Positions 8,696 through 15,281 of a DNA stretch of 23,171 nucleotides are shown here, piece by piece. The notes beneath the pieces were generated by a model. It made no database searches. It was not told the origin of the DNA and worked only from the letters and a program-made list of their open reading frames with translations. The translations under genes were made by a program, and so were the position numbers. The DNA comes from an uncultured Collinsella sp. (lineage in GTDB: Bacteria > Actinomycetota > Coriobacteriia > Coriobacteriales > Coriobacteriaceae), in the NCBI GenBank assembly GCA_900553415.1, contig USDH01000008.1:1-23171 (forward strand), read 5' to 3'. Positions within the stretch are counted from its first letter, which is position 1. Each line of letters starts with the position of its first letter.

Positions 8696-8722
8696 AATAA
8701 AGAGGGCCGCAAGCGACCCTCT
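8696..8722 (-). terminator. Terminator after the amidohydrolase gene
   Basis: On the minus strand AGAGGGTCGC (8713-8722) pairs with GCGGCCCTCT (8701-8710) over 10 bp with one wobble and a tight two-base turn. TTTATT follows. It lies about 60 bases after the amidohydrolase stop and ends about 35 bases before the next start codon (GTG 8662). Confidence 0.75.
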
Positions 8723-8729
8723 CCATTGC

Positions 8730-8735
8730 ATTATG
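8730..8735 (-). promoter_or_regulatory. Possible -10 box for the second kinase-regulator operon
   Basis: CATAAT is read on the minus strand, with a TTGATG sequence 20 bases upstream, which is longer than the usual spacer. Initiation would fall near 8723, so the RNA would begin almost exactly at the hairpin 8701-8722. Confidence 0.3.
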
Positions 8736-8780
8736 CAATCAAAAGCTGTGTTTTACATCAAGCCATCGATGAACGGTAGC

Positions 8781-10058
8781 TTAGGCGCTGTACTTGTTTG
8801 CCTCGCCGAAGGTGCCGGCCTCGACAATCCAGCCGTCCTTCATGATGACGTCCATGTTGTCGGTGTTGAGCACGTGGATGTCGGCGGCGACGTCACCGTT
8901 GACGACCAGCAGGTCGGCGCACTTGCCGGCCTCGATGGAACCGGTCTCGTCCTCGATGTGGCACATCTTGGCACCGTTGAGGGTGGCACAGGTGATGGTC
9001 TCGACCGGGGTGAAGCCGATCTTGTCGACGAACTCGTACATCTCCTCGATGGAGCAGGTGCCGTACGGGGTGACGAAGGAGAAGGAGTCGGAGCCGATCG
9101 TCATGACGACGCCGCGCTTCTTGGCCTCGCGCAGGCAGTCGTAGTTGCGCTGCAGCTCCTTCTCGACCAGGGTGCCCTCGTACTTGTCGTGCAGCTCGGG
9201 GACGTAGACGGGCGGATAGGTGGCGTACCAGGTGGGCAGGAAGGCGATCGTCGGAGTGAAGAAGGTGCCCTGCTCGGCCATGAGGTCCATGGTGCGCTCA
9301 TCGATATCGAAGCCGTGAATCAGCTGCTCACAGCCAAAGCGAACGGAATCGTAGGCAGCGGCGTGGTTGTTGTAGCAGTGGCTCCACACGGGGATGCCGA
9401 CCATCTTGGCCTCTTCGACCACGGCCTGAATCTCCTCGGAGCAGTAGTGCTGGTCGCGGCCGGAGTCCCAGCGCCAGATGCCGCCACCGGTAGCCCAGAT
9501 CTTGATGGCATCGGGGTTCTCGCGCAGGCGACGACGGACGGCCTTGCGCAGATCCCAAGGACCGTCGACCTGATCGCCCCAGGGGTGCGATTCCTTGTTG
9601 AGCTCCTGGCTGCAGTGGTGGGAGTCGCCGTGGCCGGCAACGCGGCAGAAGCCAAGGCCGGTGGCCAGAACGCGCGGGCCCTTGAAGACGCCCTTGTCGA
9701 TGCAGTCACGGATCTGGATACCAAAGCGGCCGATCTCGCAGACGGTGGTGAGGCCGTGGGTGAGGCAGTCGTAGGCCTGCTTGACGGCGACGGCCTGCTT
9801 CTCGAGGAGCGGCTGCATGACCCAGTCGGTGTCATCGTCGGTCAAGTTGCCCGAGAAGTGCAGGTGGGTGTCGATCAGGCCGGGAAGGACGGTCTTGCCG
9901 GCGGCGTCGATAACCTCAACGCCCTCGGGAAGGTCCTGCATGGCGCCGGCGTACTCGATCTTGCCGTTGTCGTCGACGAGAACGAGGGAGTTCTCGACCG
10001 GCTCGGCACCGGTACCGTCGATGAGCTTGCCGCCAACGATTGCGTACTTAGTGGACAT
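8781..10058 (-). CDS. Metal-dependent amidohydrolase (imidazolonepropionase/Xaa-dipeptidase-like)
   Basis: This 425-residue cytosolic enzyme belongs to the amidohydrolase superfamily with a binuclear-type site: H65 and H67 in DTHLHF, the likely carboxylated K186 in AIKIWATGG, H227 in WSHCYN, H248 in LIHGFD and D324 in IGSDSF. This arrangement resembles the subgroup that includes dipeptidases cleaving Xaa-Arg/Lys/Pro-type substrates, but substrate range in this subgroup is wide and cannot be fixed here. The N-terminal beta-sandwich and the C-terminal strand (CADLLVVNGD) are complete. The start ATG has a near-perfect SD (AAGGAGG, 5 bases away). It follows the APC permease by 131 bases with hairpins but no terminator T-tract, so uptake followed by hydrolysis is the likely joint task. 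Confidence 0.88.
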   Translation of the reverse strand: MSTKYAIVGGKLIDGTGAEPVENSLVLVDDNGKIEYAGAMQDLPEGVEVIDAAGKTVLPGLIDTHLHFSGNLTDDDTDWVMQPLLEKQAVAVKQAYDCLTHGLTTVCEIGRFGIQIRDCIDKGVFKGPRVLATGLGFCRVAGHGDSHHCSQELNKESHPWGDQVDGPWDLRKAVRRRLRENPDAIKIWATGGGIWRWDSGRDQHYCSEEIQAVVEEAKMVGIPVWSHCYNNHAAAYDSVRFGCEQLIHGFDIDERTMDLMAEQGTFFTPTIAFLPTWYATYPPVYVPELHDKYEGTLVEKELQRNYDCLREAKKRGVVMTIGSDSFSFVTPYGTCSIEEMYEFVDKIGFTPVETITCATLNGAKMCHIEDETGSIEAGKCADLLVVNGDVAADIHVLNTDNMDVIMKDGWIVEAGTFGEANKYSA

Positions 10059-10140
10059 GGTTCCTCCTTATGGATCCATATAGTGGGCGAGGCCGTGTTG
10101 GGTTAAGGCCTCACAAAGCTACCCAAGTGGTGCCGGGTTC

Positions 10141-10169
10141 GGTGCGCGGAAGAGAGGGTCCCGCGCACC
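10141..10169 (-). other. Intergenic mRNA hairpin between permease and amidohydrolase
   Basis: Perfect 9-bp arms (10141-10149 and 10161-10169) flank an 11-base loop, 20 bases past the permease stop codon. No T-tract follows on the minus strand, so it looks more like an RNA-stability or processing hairpin than a terminator. A second, 6-bp dyad (GAGGCC/GGCCTC) lies at 10089-10112. Confidence 0.55.
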
Positions 10170-10189
10170 CGATCCGCCCCGGCTCGGCG

Positions 10190-11641
10190 TTACTTTTTGC
10201 GGGAATTGGTGAAGGCCATGAGAGCCAGGCCGACGGCCAGCCAGCCGATCACGATGCTCCACTCCACCATGTTGAGGGAGGCGGGAGAGAACGGAATCAC
10301 GAGCAGGCCGATGATGATGGCGCAGGCAGCGATAGCGAGGCCGATGCCAAACTTGCCGCCGGGCACCTCGTAGGGACGAGGCAGGTCGGGCTCGGTGAAG
10401 CGCATGCGCAGGCAAGCGAGGGCGACCATGCCGCAGGAGAAGATGAAGGCGAGAGCCGACACGTTGGTCAGAGGGATGAGCATGTTCTTGCCCAGGAACG
10501 GACCGATGACGGTGATGACACCCAGAACGGCGCAGGCGAGCTTGGGAGCGCCGGACTTGGGATCGACCTCGGCGAACTTCTCGGGCAGCTGGCCCTTGCG
10601 GCCCATGGCGAGCATGATGCGGCTCGTGGCGCCGTAGAAGGAGTTCATCGGGCCCATGGGTCCAAGCGTAGCGATGACGAGCATGGCCAGGTACAGGAGC
10701 ATGTTGATGCCCTTGAGGCAGGCAAGCGCGGGAACCGGGCTCTTAACAAACTCATGCCAGTCGAGGATGGTGCCGAACGAGTAGATGCAGACCATGTAGA
10801 AGCCGCCGGCGGCCAGCAGGGCCAGGGAGATGATCTTGCCGAACTTGTTCCAGTTGAGGCCCTCGGCTGCTTCCTCAGCCTGCTGAGGAATGGTATCGAA
10901 GCCGGCGTAGAAGAACGGGGTCAAAACCAGGACCGACACGATGCCGGCAAACAGGCTGGTGCCCTCGGTAGCGGGCTTGCCGCCGCCAGCACCGGTGACC
11001 TGGGAGAACACGGGCATGGCGTTGTCCGGCGAACCGGTGAACAGCGAGACACCCATGGCGAGCAGCATGCCGCAGAGCAGAGCCTTGGTCAGGAAGGCCT
11101 GGAGCTTGGCGGCCGAGCTGGCACCGCGGAAGTTGAGGAAGATGACATAGACTGCAAAGCCGAGCGCGATCAGCGTCGGGAACAGGTAAACGTCGGCCCC
11201 CAGGATGGTGTAGAGCTTGACGGCGCGCAGCCACTCAAGGCCGGGCAGGCTGCCGAACATCTCGGACACGAGGGTCGAAATGGCGATGGCCTCCCACGGG
11301 CACAGGATGCCGTTACCCAGGGCCAAAAGCCATCCGGTGATGTAGCTCAGCGTACGGCCAAAGCTACGATCGACATACTCGACGATGCCGCCCGAGATGG
11401 GGATAGCAGCCGTGAGCTCACCGAAAACAGCTCCGACGGGCACGAGGAAGATTGCACCCAAGAGGAATGCGATCATAGCGGGAACGGGACCGCCGCCCAC
11501 GACCATCCAGTCGCCGACCTGCAGAACCCAACCGGTACCGATGATGGCACCGAAACCGATGGTGAAGAAGTTCCAGAGCGAAAGCGTTTTCTTCATGCCG
11601 CCGTTATCCTCGACTGCAACTTCTGCGTTCTTGTCCGCCAT
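10190..11641 (-). CDS. APC-superfamily amino acid permease
   Basis: This 483-residue membrane protein has about twelve hydrophobic spans. The first span carries the substrate-binding glycine motif GFGAIIGTGWV, and the sixth has the FYAGFDTIPQQAEEA signature found in many bacterial APC amino acid/amine transporters. A long central hydrophilic loop (about 205-225, rich in Gly, Ala and Pro) separates spans five and six. The ATG at 11641 has a strong AGGAGGGG SD. It is the first gene of a probable two-gene operon with the amidohydrolase at 8781-10058, which suggests that the imported compound is the amidohydrolase substrate or a related amino compound. A small perfect dyad lies in its leader at 11662-11678. 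Substrate not predictable from sequence alone. Confidence 0.9.
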   Translation of the reverse strand: MADKNAEVAVEDNGGMKKTLSLWNFFTIGFGAIIGTGWVLQVGDWMVVGGGPVPAMIAFLLGAIFLVPVGAVFGELTAAIPISGGIVEYVDRSFGRTLSYITGWLLALGNGILCPWEAIAISTLVSEMFGSLPGLEWLRAVKLYTILGADVYLFPTLIALGFAVYVIFLNFRGASSAAKLQAFLTKALLCGMLLAMGVSLFTGSPDNAMPVFSQVTGAGGGKPATEGTSLFAGIVSVLVLTPFFYAGFDTIPQQAEEAAEGLNWNKFGKIISLALLAAGGFYMVCIYSFGTILDWHEFVKSPVPALACLKGINMLLYLAMLVIATLGPMGPMNSFYGATSRIMLAMGRKGQLPEKFAEVDPKSGAPKLACAVLGVITVIGPFLGKNMLIPLTNVSALAFIFSCGMVALACLRMRFTEPDLPRPYEVPGGKFGIGLAIAACAIIIGLLVIPFSPASLNMVEWSIVIGWLAVGLALMAFTNSRKK

Positions 11642-11995
11642 TGTTCCCCTCCTTTCCTATTTGACGCCCTTGGCGTCACCCCTTGCGCGGTCCGTTTTGC
11701 CGCGCGCTTTTATTCCATGGCTTTAAGATACGGCCTTGGCGCAGCAGCGCCGCTCGCAGCTCGACCGAAGGCAGAACTGCAAAACGAGCGGCACCGTTTT
11801 TGGGACGAACGGCGGGAGACGTCATTCGTCTTGGACGCTTTCATCTTGTCTGCTTTTGAATACCTGTTGCCGTGACGCTTGGCGCGCGGCGCGGCAACGT
11901 TCATACCATTTGTCAGGCTTTTGGCGCACATACCCATGTGTCGCGCATCTTTTTATGTAGGATAGACAAGTTACACATGAGGCAAGGTGATTCGA
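11642..11995. other. Divergent intergenic region, structured, no gene
   Basis: These 354 bases separate the minus-strand permease from the plus-strand peptidase, so both promoters should lie here, though no clear -35/-10 pair was found. Visible structure: TGACGCC-CTT-GGCGTCA at 11662-11678 just before the permease SD; GGCGC/GCGCC at 11738-11751; and an 8-bp dyad GCCGCTCG/CGAGCGGC whose arms start near 11749 and end near 11792, with GCAGAACTGC in its loop. The dyads fall in the probable permease leader. No coding sequence with an SD was seen. Confidence 0.6.
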
Positions 11996-12997
11996 ATGGC
12001 ATACGGATACAATGACGGCGACCAACGGCCACAAAGCGTGCGCCTTGCCGGCCGCACCACGCCAACGCCCAGAAGCACCTCCGACAACGGCAACCAGCAG
12101 CGCCCCCAAGAGCAGCCCGGGGCTTCTTCTCGGCAACAAAGCCGTACCGTGCAGCAGTCAGACCGCGTGAGTACGAGCACACGCCAACGCCAGACCGACG
12201 CATCGCAGCCGCGCCGCTACGATCGCCGTAAGACCGATTGCTACGTTAAACGCTCCTTTTCGCGACCTCAACGCGATCGCGGCAATTCCGCCCCTCACCC
12301 CGCGTCGCATACCACAAGCCACGTGCTTCCGGCCCGCCGCCTACGCCTTGCGCTTTGCTCCATTGCCGCCTGCCTCGTCTTTGTGTTTTTGGGATCCTGT
12401 ATCTCCCACGGATCAGCCGGTCTTGAGCCCACTGCCGAGGACAAGCTGCTTAAAGCTCCCGTCGCGCCCGGTTACTCCTTCGCGTTCTCGACCCCACGCT
12501 CGCAATGGCAGGCCGGCACCATGCCCCACATCTACCAAATTGACCCCGCATGGTCGGAGCTGCCCTATGCCGGTGGCACTATTCGCGAAAACGCTTGCGG
12601 TCCCACCTGCCTCACCATGGTCTATATCTTTAAGACCGGCCATACCGATAAGACGCCGGTCGATATATGCGCACTGGCCGAAGCCGGCAACTACGCCCCC
12701 ACTGGTGCCACCGAGTGGTCGTTTATGACAGGCGGTGCGTGGCAGCTGGGGCTCAACGGAACACAGCTCTATAACAATCGCGAATCGATTACCCAAGCAC
12801 TTCGCTCGGGTGCGCCCGTTATCGCCGCAGTGCGCCCCGGTACGTTTACCAACGTAGGCCACTACATCGTGCTCTACGGCATCGACGATGCCAACCAGAT
12901 TGGCGTCTACGACCCCAACTCGGCCAGCCGCAGCGCCCGTCGCTGGGGCGTCATAGAGGTCCTCAACGAAATCGAAGCCATGTGGGCCTACTACTAG
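11996..12997 (+). CDS. Membrane-anchored C39-like cysteine peptidase
   Basis: This 333-residue protein has three parts. Residues 1-112 are low-complexity, rich in Gln, Arg, Ser and Thr, and probably disordered. Residues 115-135 form one hydrophobic segment ending in LGSC, which resembles a lipobox. Residues about 175-330 match the C39-like peptidase fold (Pfam Peptidase_C39_2) with ENACGPTC (C201), GHYIVLYGI (H289) and YDPNS (D306) as the likely catalytic triad. The catalytic domain would face outside the cell. The start ATG has AAGGTGA five bases upstream; a GTG at residue 110 would give a short lipoprotein-like signal but lacks an SD. It is the only plus-strand gene apart from the IS. Substrate unknown; bacteriocin processing is not implied, because no ABC transporter is attached. 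Confidence 0.82.
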   Translation: MAYGYNDGDQRPQSVRLAGRTTPTPRSTSDNGNQQRPQEQPGASSRQQSRTVQQSDRVSTSTRQRQTDASQPRRYDRRKTDCYVKRSFSRPQRDRGNSAPHPASHTTSHVLPARRLRLALCSIAACLVFVFLGSCISHGSAGLEPTAEDKLLKAPVAPGYSFAFSTPRSQWQAGTMPHIYQIDPAWSELPYAGGTIRENACGPTCLTMVYIFKTGHTDKTPVDICALAEAGNYAPTGATEWSFMTGGAWQLGLNGTQLYNNRESITQALRSGAPVIAAVRPGTFTNVGHYIVLYGIDDANQIGVYDPNSASRSARRWGVIEVLNEIEAMWAYY

Positions 12998-13064
12998 TCA
13001 TTGGGGACACTCATTGGGGACGCTCTTGTTTGACTAGTCGTTTAAGAACGTCCCTAATGACTAG
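12994..13064. repeat. REP-like imperfect palindrome at the peptidase stop codon
   Basis: CTAGTCATTGGGGAC (12994-13008) is the inverse of GTCCCTAATGACTAG (13050-13064) with one G-T wobble. The left arm is followed by a direct copy of CATTGGGGAC (13012-13021), and GACTAGTC, itself a palindrome, sits in the loop (13032-13039). The left arm includes the peptidase stop codon TAG. The pattern resembles repetitive extragenic palindromes. No T-tract is present. Confidence 0.6.
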
Positions 13065-13073
13065 GTGAATAGC

Positions 13074-13105
13074 AAAAGCCCCGCAGTCGGAGCGGACTGC
13101 GGGGC
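13074..13105 (-). terminator. Terminator after carbamate kinase
   Basis: GCCCCGCAGTC (13078-13088) and GACTGCGGGGC (13095-13105) form a perfect 11-bp stem with a 6-base loop. Four Ts follow on the minus strand. It is 66 bases past the arcC stop codon. Confidence 0.88.
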
Positions 13106-13171
13106 TCATGAAGAGAGGCTAGTTTGTGGGCGCTTTGCCTGGCGCCCACGGGAGAGGCAACTGAGTAGGGA

Positions 13172-14134
13172 CTACTCGTGGATGCGGGTACCGGAGAGGC
13201 CGGCCATGGTCTCGGCGGCCTTGTCCAGGGCGCCGATGATGCAGGTGCGGCCCTTGCGGGAGCGGGCGAACTTGATGGCAGCGCGGACCTTGGGCTCCAT
13301 GGAACCCTTGCCGAACTGGCCCTCGTCGGCCAGGCGCTCGGCCTCGTCGGCGGTGAGGTCCTCGAGCTCCTCCTGGTTGGGCTTGCCGAAGTTGATGGCG
13401 ACATGCTCGACGGCGGTCAGCAGGAACAGGACGTCGGCATCGCAGTCCTCGGCCAGCAGCTCGCCGCCCAGGTCCTTGTCGATGACGGCGGGAACGCCCT
13501 TGTAGCAGCCCTTGTTCTCGTAGTCGCGGACGACGGGGATGCCGCCGCCACCGCAGGCGATGACGATGAACTCGTTGTCGAGCAGGTTGAGGATGGAGTC
13601 AGCCTCGACGATCTTCTTGGGATCGGGGGAGGCGACGACGCGACGCCAGCCGCGGCCGGAATCCTCGACGAAGACCTTGGAGGGATCCTCGGCCATGAAC
13701 TCCTTGGCCTGCTCCTCGGTGTAGAAGGGGCCGATCGGCTTGGTCGGGTTCTTGAACGCGGGGTCGTCCGGGTCGCACTCGATCTGGGTGACGACGGTGG
13801 CGGCGTGCCAGCGCTTATAGCGCTTGTGCATCTCGCGGCCGATGCCCTGCTGCAGGTGATAACCAATGTAGCCCTGGGACATGGCGCCGCACTCGGGCAG
13901 CGGCATCTCGGGGGTACCGATGGCATCGTGGGCAGCGGCGAAGGCGTTCTGGATCATGCCGACCTGCGGGCCGTTGCCGTGGGTGATGATGATCTCGTTA
14001 CCCTGCTCGATAAGACCAAGGAGAGCGTGGGCGGTGTTGCTCACGGCCTCGATCTGCTCGACGGGGTTGTTGCCGAGGGCGTTGCCGCCGAGGGCGACGA
14101 CAATACGATCGGGCTTGCCAAGAGGCTTAGACAT
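13172..14134 (-). CDS. arcC: Carbamate kinase
   Basis: This 320-residue cytosolic enzyme makes ATP and carbamate from carbamoyl phosphate and ADP, usually the last step of arginine deiminase, agmatine, or ureide breakdown. Amino acid kinase motifs are clear: VVALGGNALG near the N-terminus, ITHGNGPQVG and ACGGGGIPV; the C-terminal FGKGSMEPKVRAA segment is also typical. The ATG at 14134 has AGAAAGGA eight bases upstream; an in-frame start at 14170 lies before that SD and is unlikely. No arginine deiminase, ornithine carbamoyltransferase or antiporter gene is adjacent, and a terminator follows, so it is expressed alone; the source of carbamoyl phosphate is not shown by this window. A long AT-rich region upstream (14135-14695) suggests regulated expression. 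Confidence 0.95.
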   Translation of the reverse strand: MSKPLGKPDRIVVALGGNALGNNPVEQIEAVSNTAHALLGLIEQGNEIIITHGNGPQVGMIQNAFAAAHDAIGTPEMPLPECGAMSQGYIGYHLQQGIGREMHKRYKRWHAATVVTQIECDPDDPAFKNPTKPIGPFYTEEQAKEFMAEDPSKVFVEDSGRGWRRVVASPDPKKIVEADSILNLLDNEFIVIACGGGGIPVVRDYENKGCYKGVPAVIDKDLGGELLAEDCDADVLFLLTAVEHVAINFGKPNQEELEDLTADEAERLADEGQFGKGSMEPKVRAAIKFARSRKGRTCIIGALDKAAETMAGLSGTRIHE

Positions 14135-14695
14135 TGCTGGAATCCTTTCTGTAAAAGGCCTACAACCCATTAATAACCCGCGTCCGTGCGATACGCGAGT
14201 TTATTAAGGTTTATATTCTCTTTATCGCTCATTTTATTCATTTTGAAAATAGCGGAACGGTGAACGGTCGTTTTTATCCGCTCAGCGTACAGAACCCCAG
14301 CTCAGACATATCTACGCCATTTACGTGCAACTTTATTTAAATGCAGCGAGGATTATGTCGGATTATGCAAACTACATCTCTGCTAAACACAAAACGGACA
14401 GCGCAATATCTTACTCGCGCTATACGAGATTCTATGCACTTATAAGTTGAGTATGCACCCCTGCAAAAACAAGGGGCTTTTCATCCAGCATAAGGAATAA
14501 AGAAGGGCTCCGAAAAGGCGGCAACAGCCAAGTCCCCCATCCATTCCCAAAGTGGCGCAAGGTTTCGCGGCAAAGCCGCGAAACAGCGAAGGGGAAGGAA
14601 TACCCGACCAACTACGTCCTTCATCCGCCCACACAATCCGAGGACGTAGTCGTAGCAGGATCTGAGGGCTGACCTTCGCGGACATTCCGCAGGAC
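14135..14695. other. Long non-coding region upstream of arcC
   Basis: These 561 bases hold no credible gene. The part nearest arcC is AT-rich and contains TATAAA-like boxes on the minus strand. GAACGGT occurs twice in perfect tandem (14255-14268). TATGCAC occurs twice, 19 bases apart (14433-14439, 14452-14458), around the palindrome ACTTATAAGT (14438-14447). Further left-to-right: a CCCCT/AGGGG hairpin followed by CTTTT on the plus strand (about 14458-14481), a 10-bp dyad with AAA loop (14562-14584), and 10-bp arms at 14611-14620 and 14641-14650. Any or all could belong to an arcC leader or to regulatory sites. Confidence 0.5.
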
Positions 14696-14719
14696 GAAAG
14701 AACCCCCGCCGCACGAAGT
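14696..14719 (-). terminator. Left half of a terminator-like palindrome split by the IS
   Basis: GAAAGAACCCCCGC (14696-14709) is the exact inverse complement of GCGGGGGTTCTTTC at 16176-16189, beyond the right end of the IS. CGCAC (14710-14714) likewise pairs with GTGCG just right of the IS (counting through the target duplication). In the empty site these arms form one stem with a GAA loop. Confidence 0.7.
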
Positions 14720-14743
14720 TGAACTGCCTCCCATTTCTTGGAC
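14720..14743 (+). repeat. IS left inverted repeat
   Basis: It begins TGAACTGC and ends TTCTTGGAC. It matches the inverse of 16145-16168 except at three positions (9, 10 and 15). Its inner part also forms the 5' arm of the hairpin 14726-14759. Confidence 0.9.
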
Positions 14744-14765
14744 ACAAGAAATGGGAGGCTTTTTT
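14726..14765 (+). terminator. Hairpin plus T6 at the IS left end, covering the orfA ribosome binding site
   Basis: GCCTCCCATTTCTTG (14726-14740) and its perfect inverse at 14745-14759 form a 15-bp stem with a GACA loop, followed directly by six Ts and then the orfA ATG at 14766. The SD GGGAGG (14753-14758) lies inside the 3' arm. Transcripts entering from outside would terminate or hide the SD, limiting transposase synthesis. Confidence 0.8.
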
Positions 14766-15281
14766 ATGGCTGGAAACGCTTTGTACGACGTCGGGATGAG
14801 ACTGCGAGCGGCAGAGCTGCACGACGGGGGGCACGGCCGCGCGGCGATCGCGGCCCTTCTCGGGATGCCGGAGGAAACCGTGAGAGAATGGCTGTGCACC
14901 TACAGGTCTGCTGGTATCGAGGTTCTGGCCATGATGGGAAAGAAACACACCGCCTATTCGTTCGAGACGAAGCTGGCCGCCGTCAGGGCGGTCGTCGACG
15001 AGGGCATGACGAGGCCCGAGGCCATGGAGAAGTTCGGGATAGCCTCGCCAAGCCCTTTCAAGAAATGGCTGAAGGCCTACAGGGAGGAGGGCCCGGAGGC
15101 GCTCAGGCCAAAGCCCAGGGGGAGGCCGAGGGGGTCCGGCTCCCCGTCCGGGGAGACGACGCGCGAGCAGGAGCTCGAGCGCAGGATCAAGAGGCTCGAG
15201 GCGGAGAACGCCTACCTAAAAAAATCGATCGCCCTGAAGGCGGAGAAACGCTCTCGAACGGCGAGAAGGCCGCGGTCGTGA
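14766..15281 (+). CDS. IS3-family transposase OrfA (DNA-binding subunit)
   Basis: This 171-residue protein has two helix-turn-helix units (about 10-50 and 60-105), a basic Pro/Arg/Gly linker, and a C-terminal leucine-zipper-like helix (about 135-160, ELERRIKRLEAENAYLKKS) used for multimerisation. This layout and length match OrfA/InsJ of IS150. It recognises the inverted repeats and regulates transposition. The ATG at 14766 has GGGAGG seven bases upstream; an ATG at 14751 lies within the hairpin and lacks an SD. Near the 3' end seven As (15218-15224) allow a -1 shift into OrfB, giving a fused transposase. Its stop codon overlaps the OrfB GTG as GTGA. Confidence 0.92.
   Translation: MAGNALYDVGMRLRAAELHDGGHGRAAIAALLGMPEETVREWLCTYRSAGIEVLAMMGKKHTAYSFETKLAAVRAVVDEGMTRPEAMEKFGIASPSPFKKWLKAYREEGPEALRPKPRGRPRGSGSPSGETTREQELERRIKRLEAENAYLKKSIALKAEKRSRTARRPRS
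15218..15242 (+). other. Programmed -1 frameshift site joining OrfA and OrfB
   Basis: The OrfA codons CTA AAA AAA provide an A-AAA-AAA heptamer (15218-15224). Five bases further a small stem-loop CGCC-CTGAA-GGCG (15230-15242) may stimulate slippage. A -1 shift here continues into the OrfB frame (IDRPEGGETL...) without a stop. This is the standard IS3-family mechanism. Confidence 0.82.

Noticed and set aside
8769..8777. ACCGTTCAT on the minus strand upstream of the second kinase, matching a degenerate LytTR/AgrA half-site
   Set aside because: The degenerate 9-mer is expected about twenty times in a window this size, and no second half-site lies at the usual spacing.
10089..10112. GAGGCC/GGCCTC dyad before the amidohydrolase as a terminator
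   Set aside because: The stem is only 6 bp, the loop is 12 bases and no T-run follows.
11996..12997. Reading the C39-like protein as a bacteriocin-processing exporter domain
   Set aside because: There is no ABC transporter fusion or neighbour and no small leader-peptide gene nearby; it is a free C39_2-type domain.
14562..14584. 10-bp dyad with AAA loop taken as a possible terminator
   Set aside because: No T-tract follows on either strand and no gene ends nearby; kept only as part of the arcC upstream region.
14440..14948. Overlapping minus-strand frames across the left IS boundary
   Set aside because: They run through the IS end and its hairpin, lack an SD and show no domain; they are chance frames.
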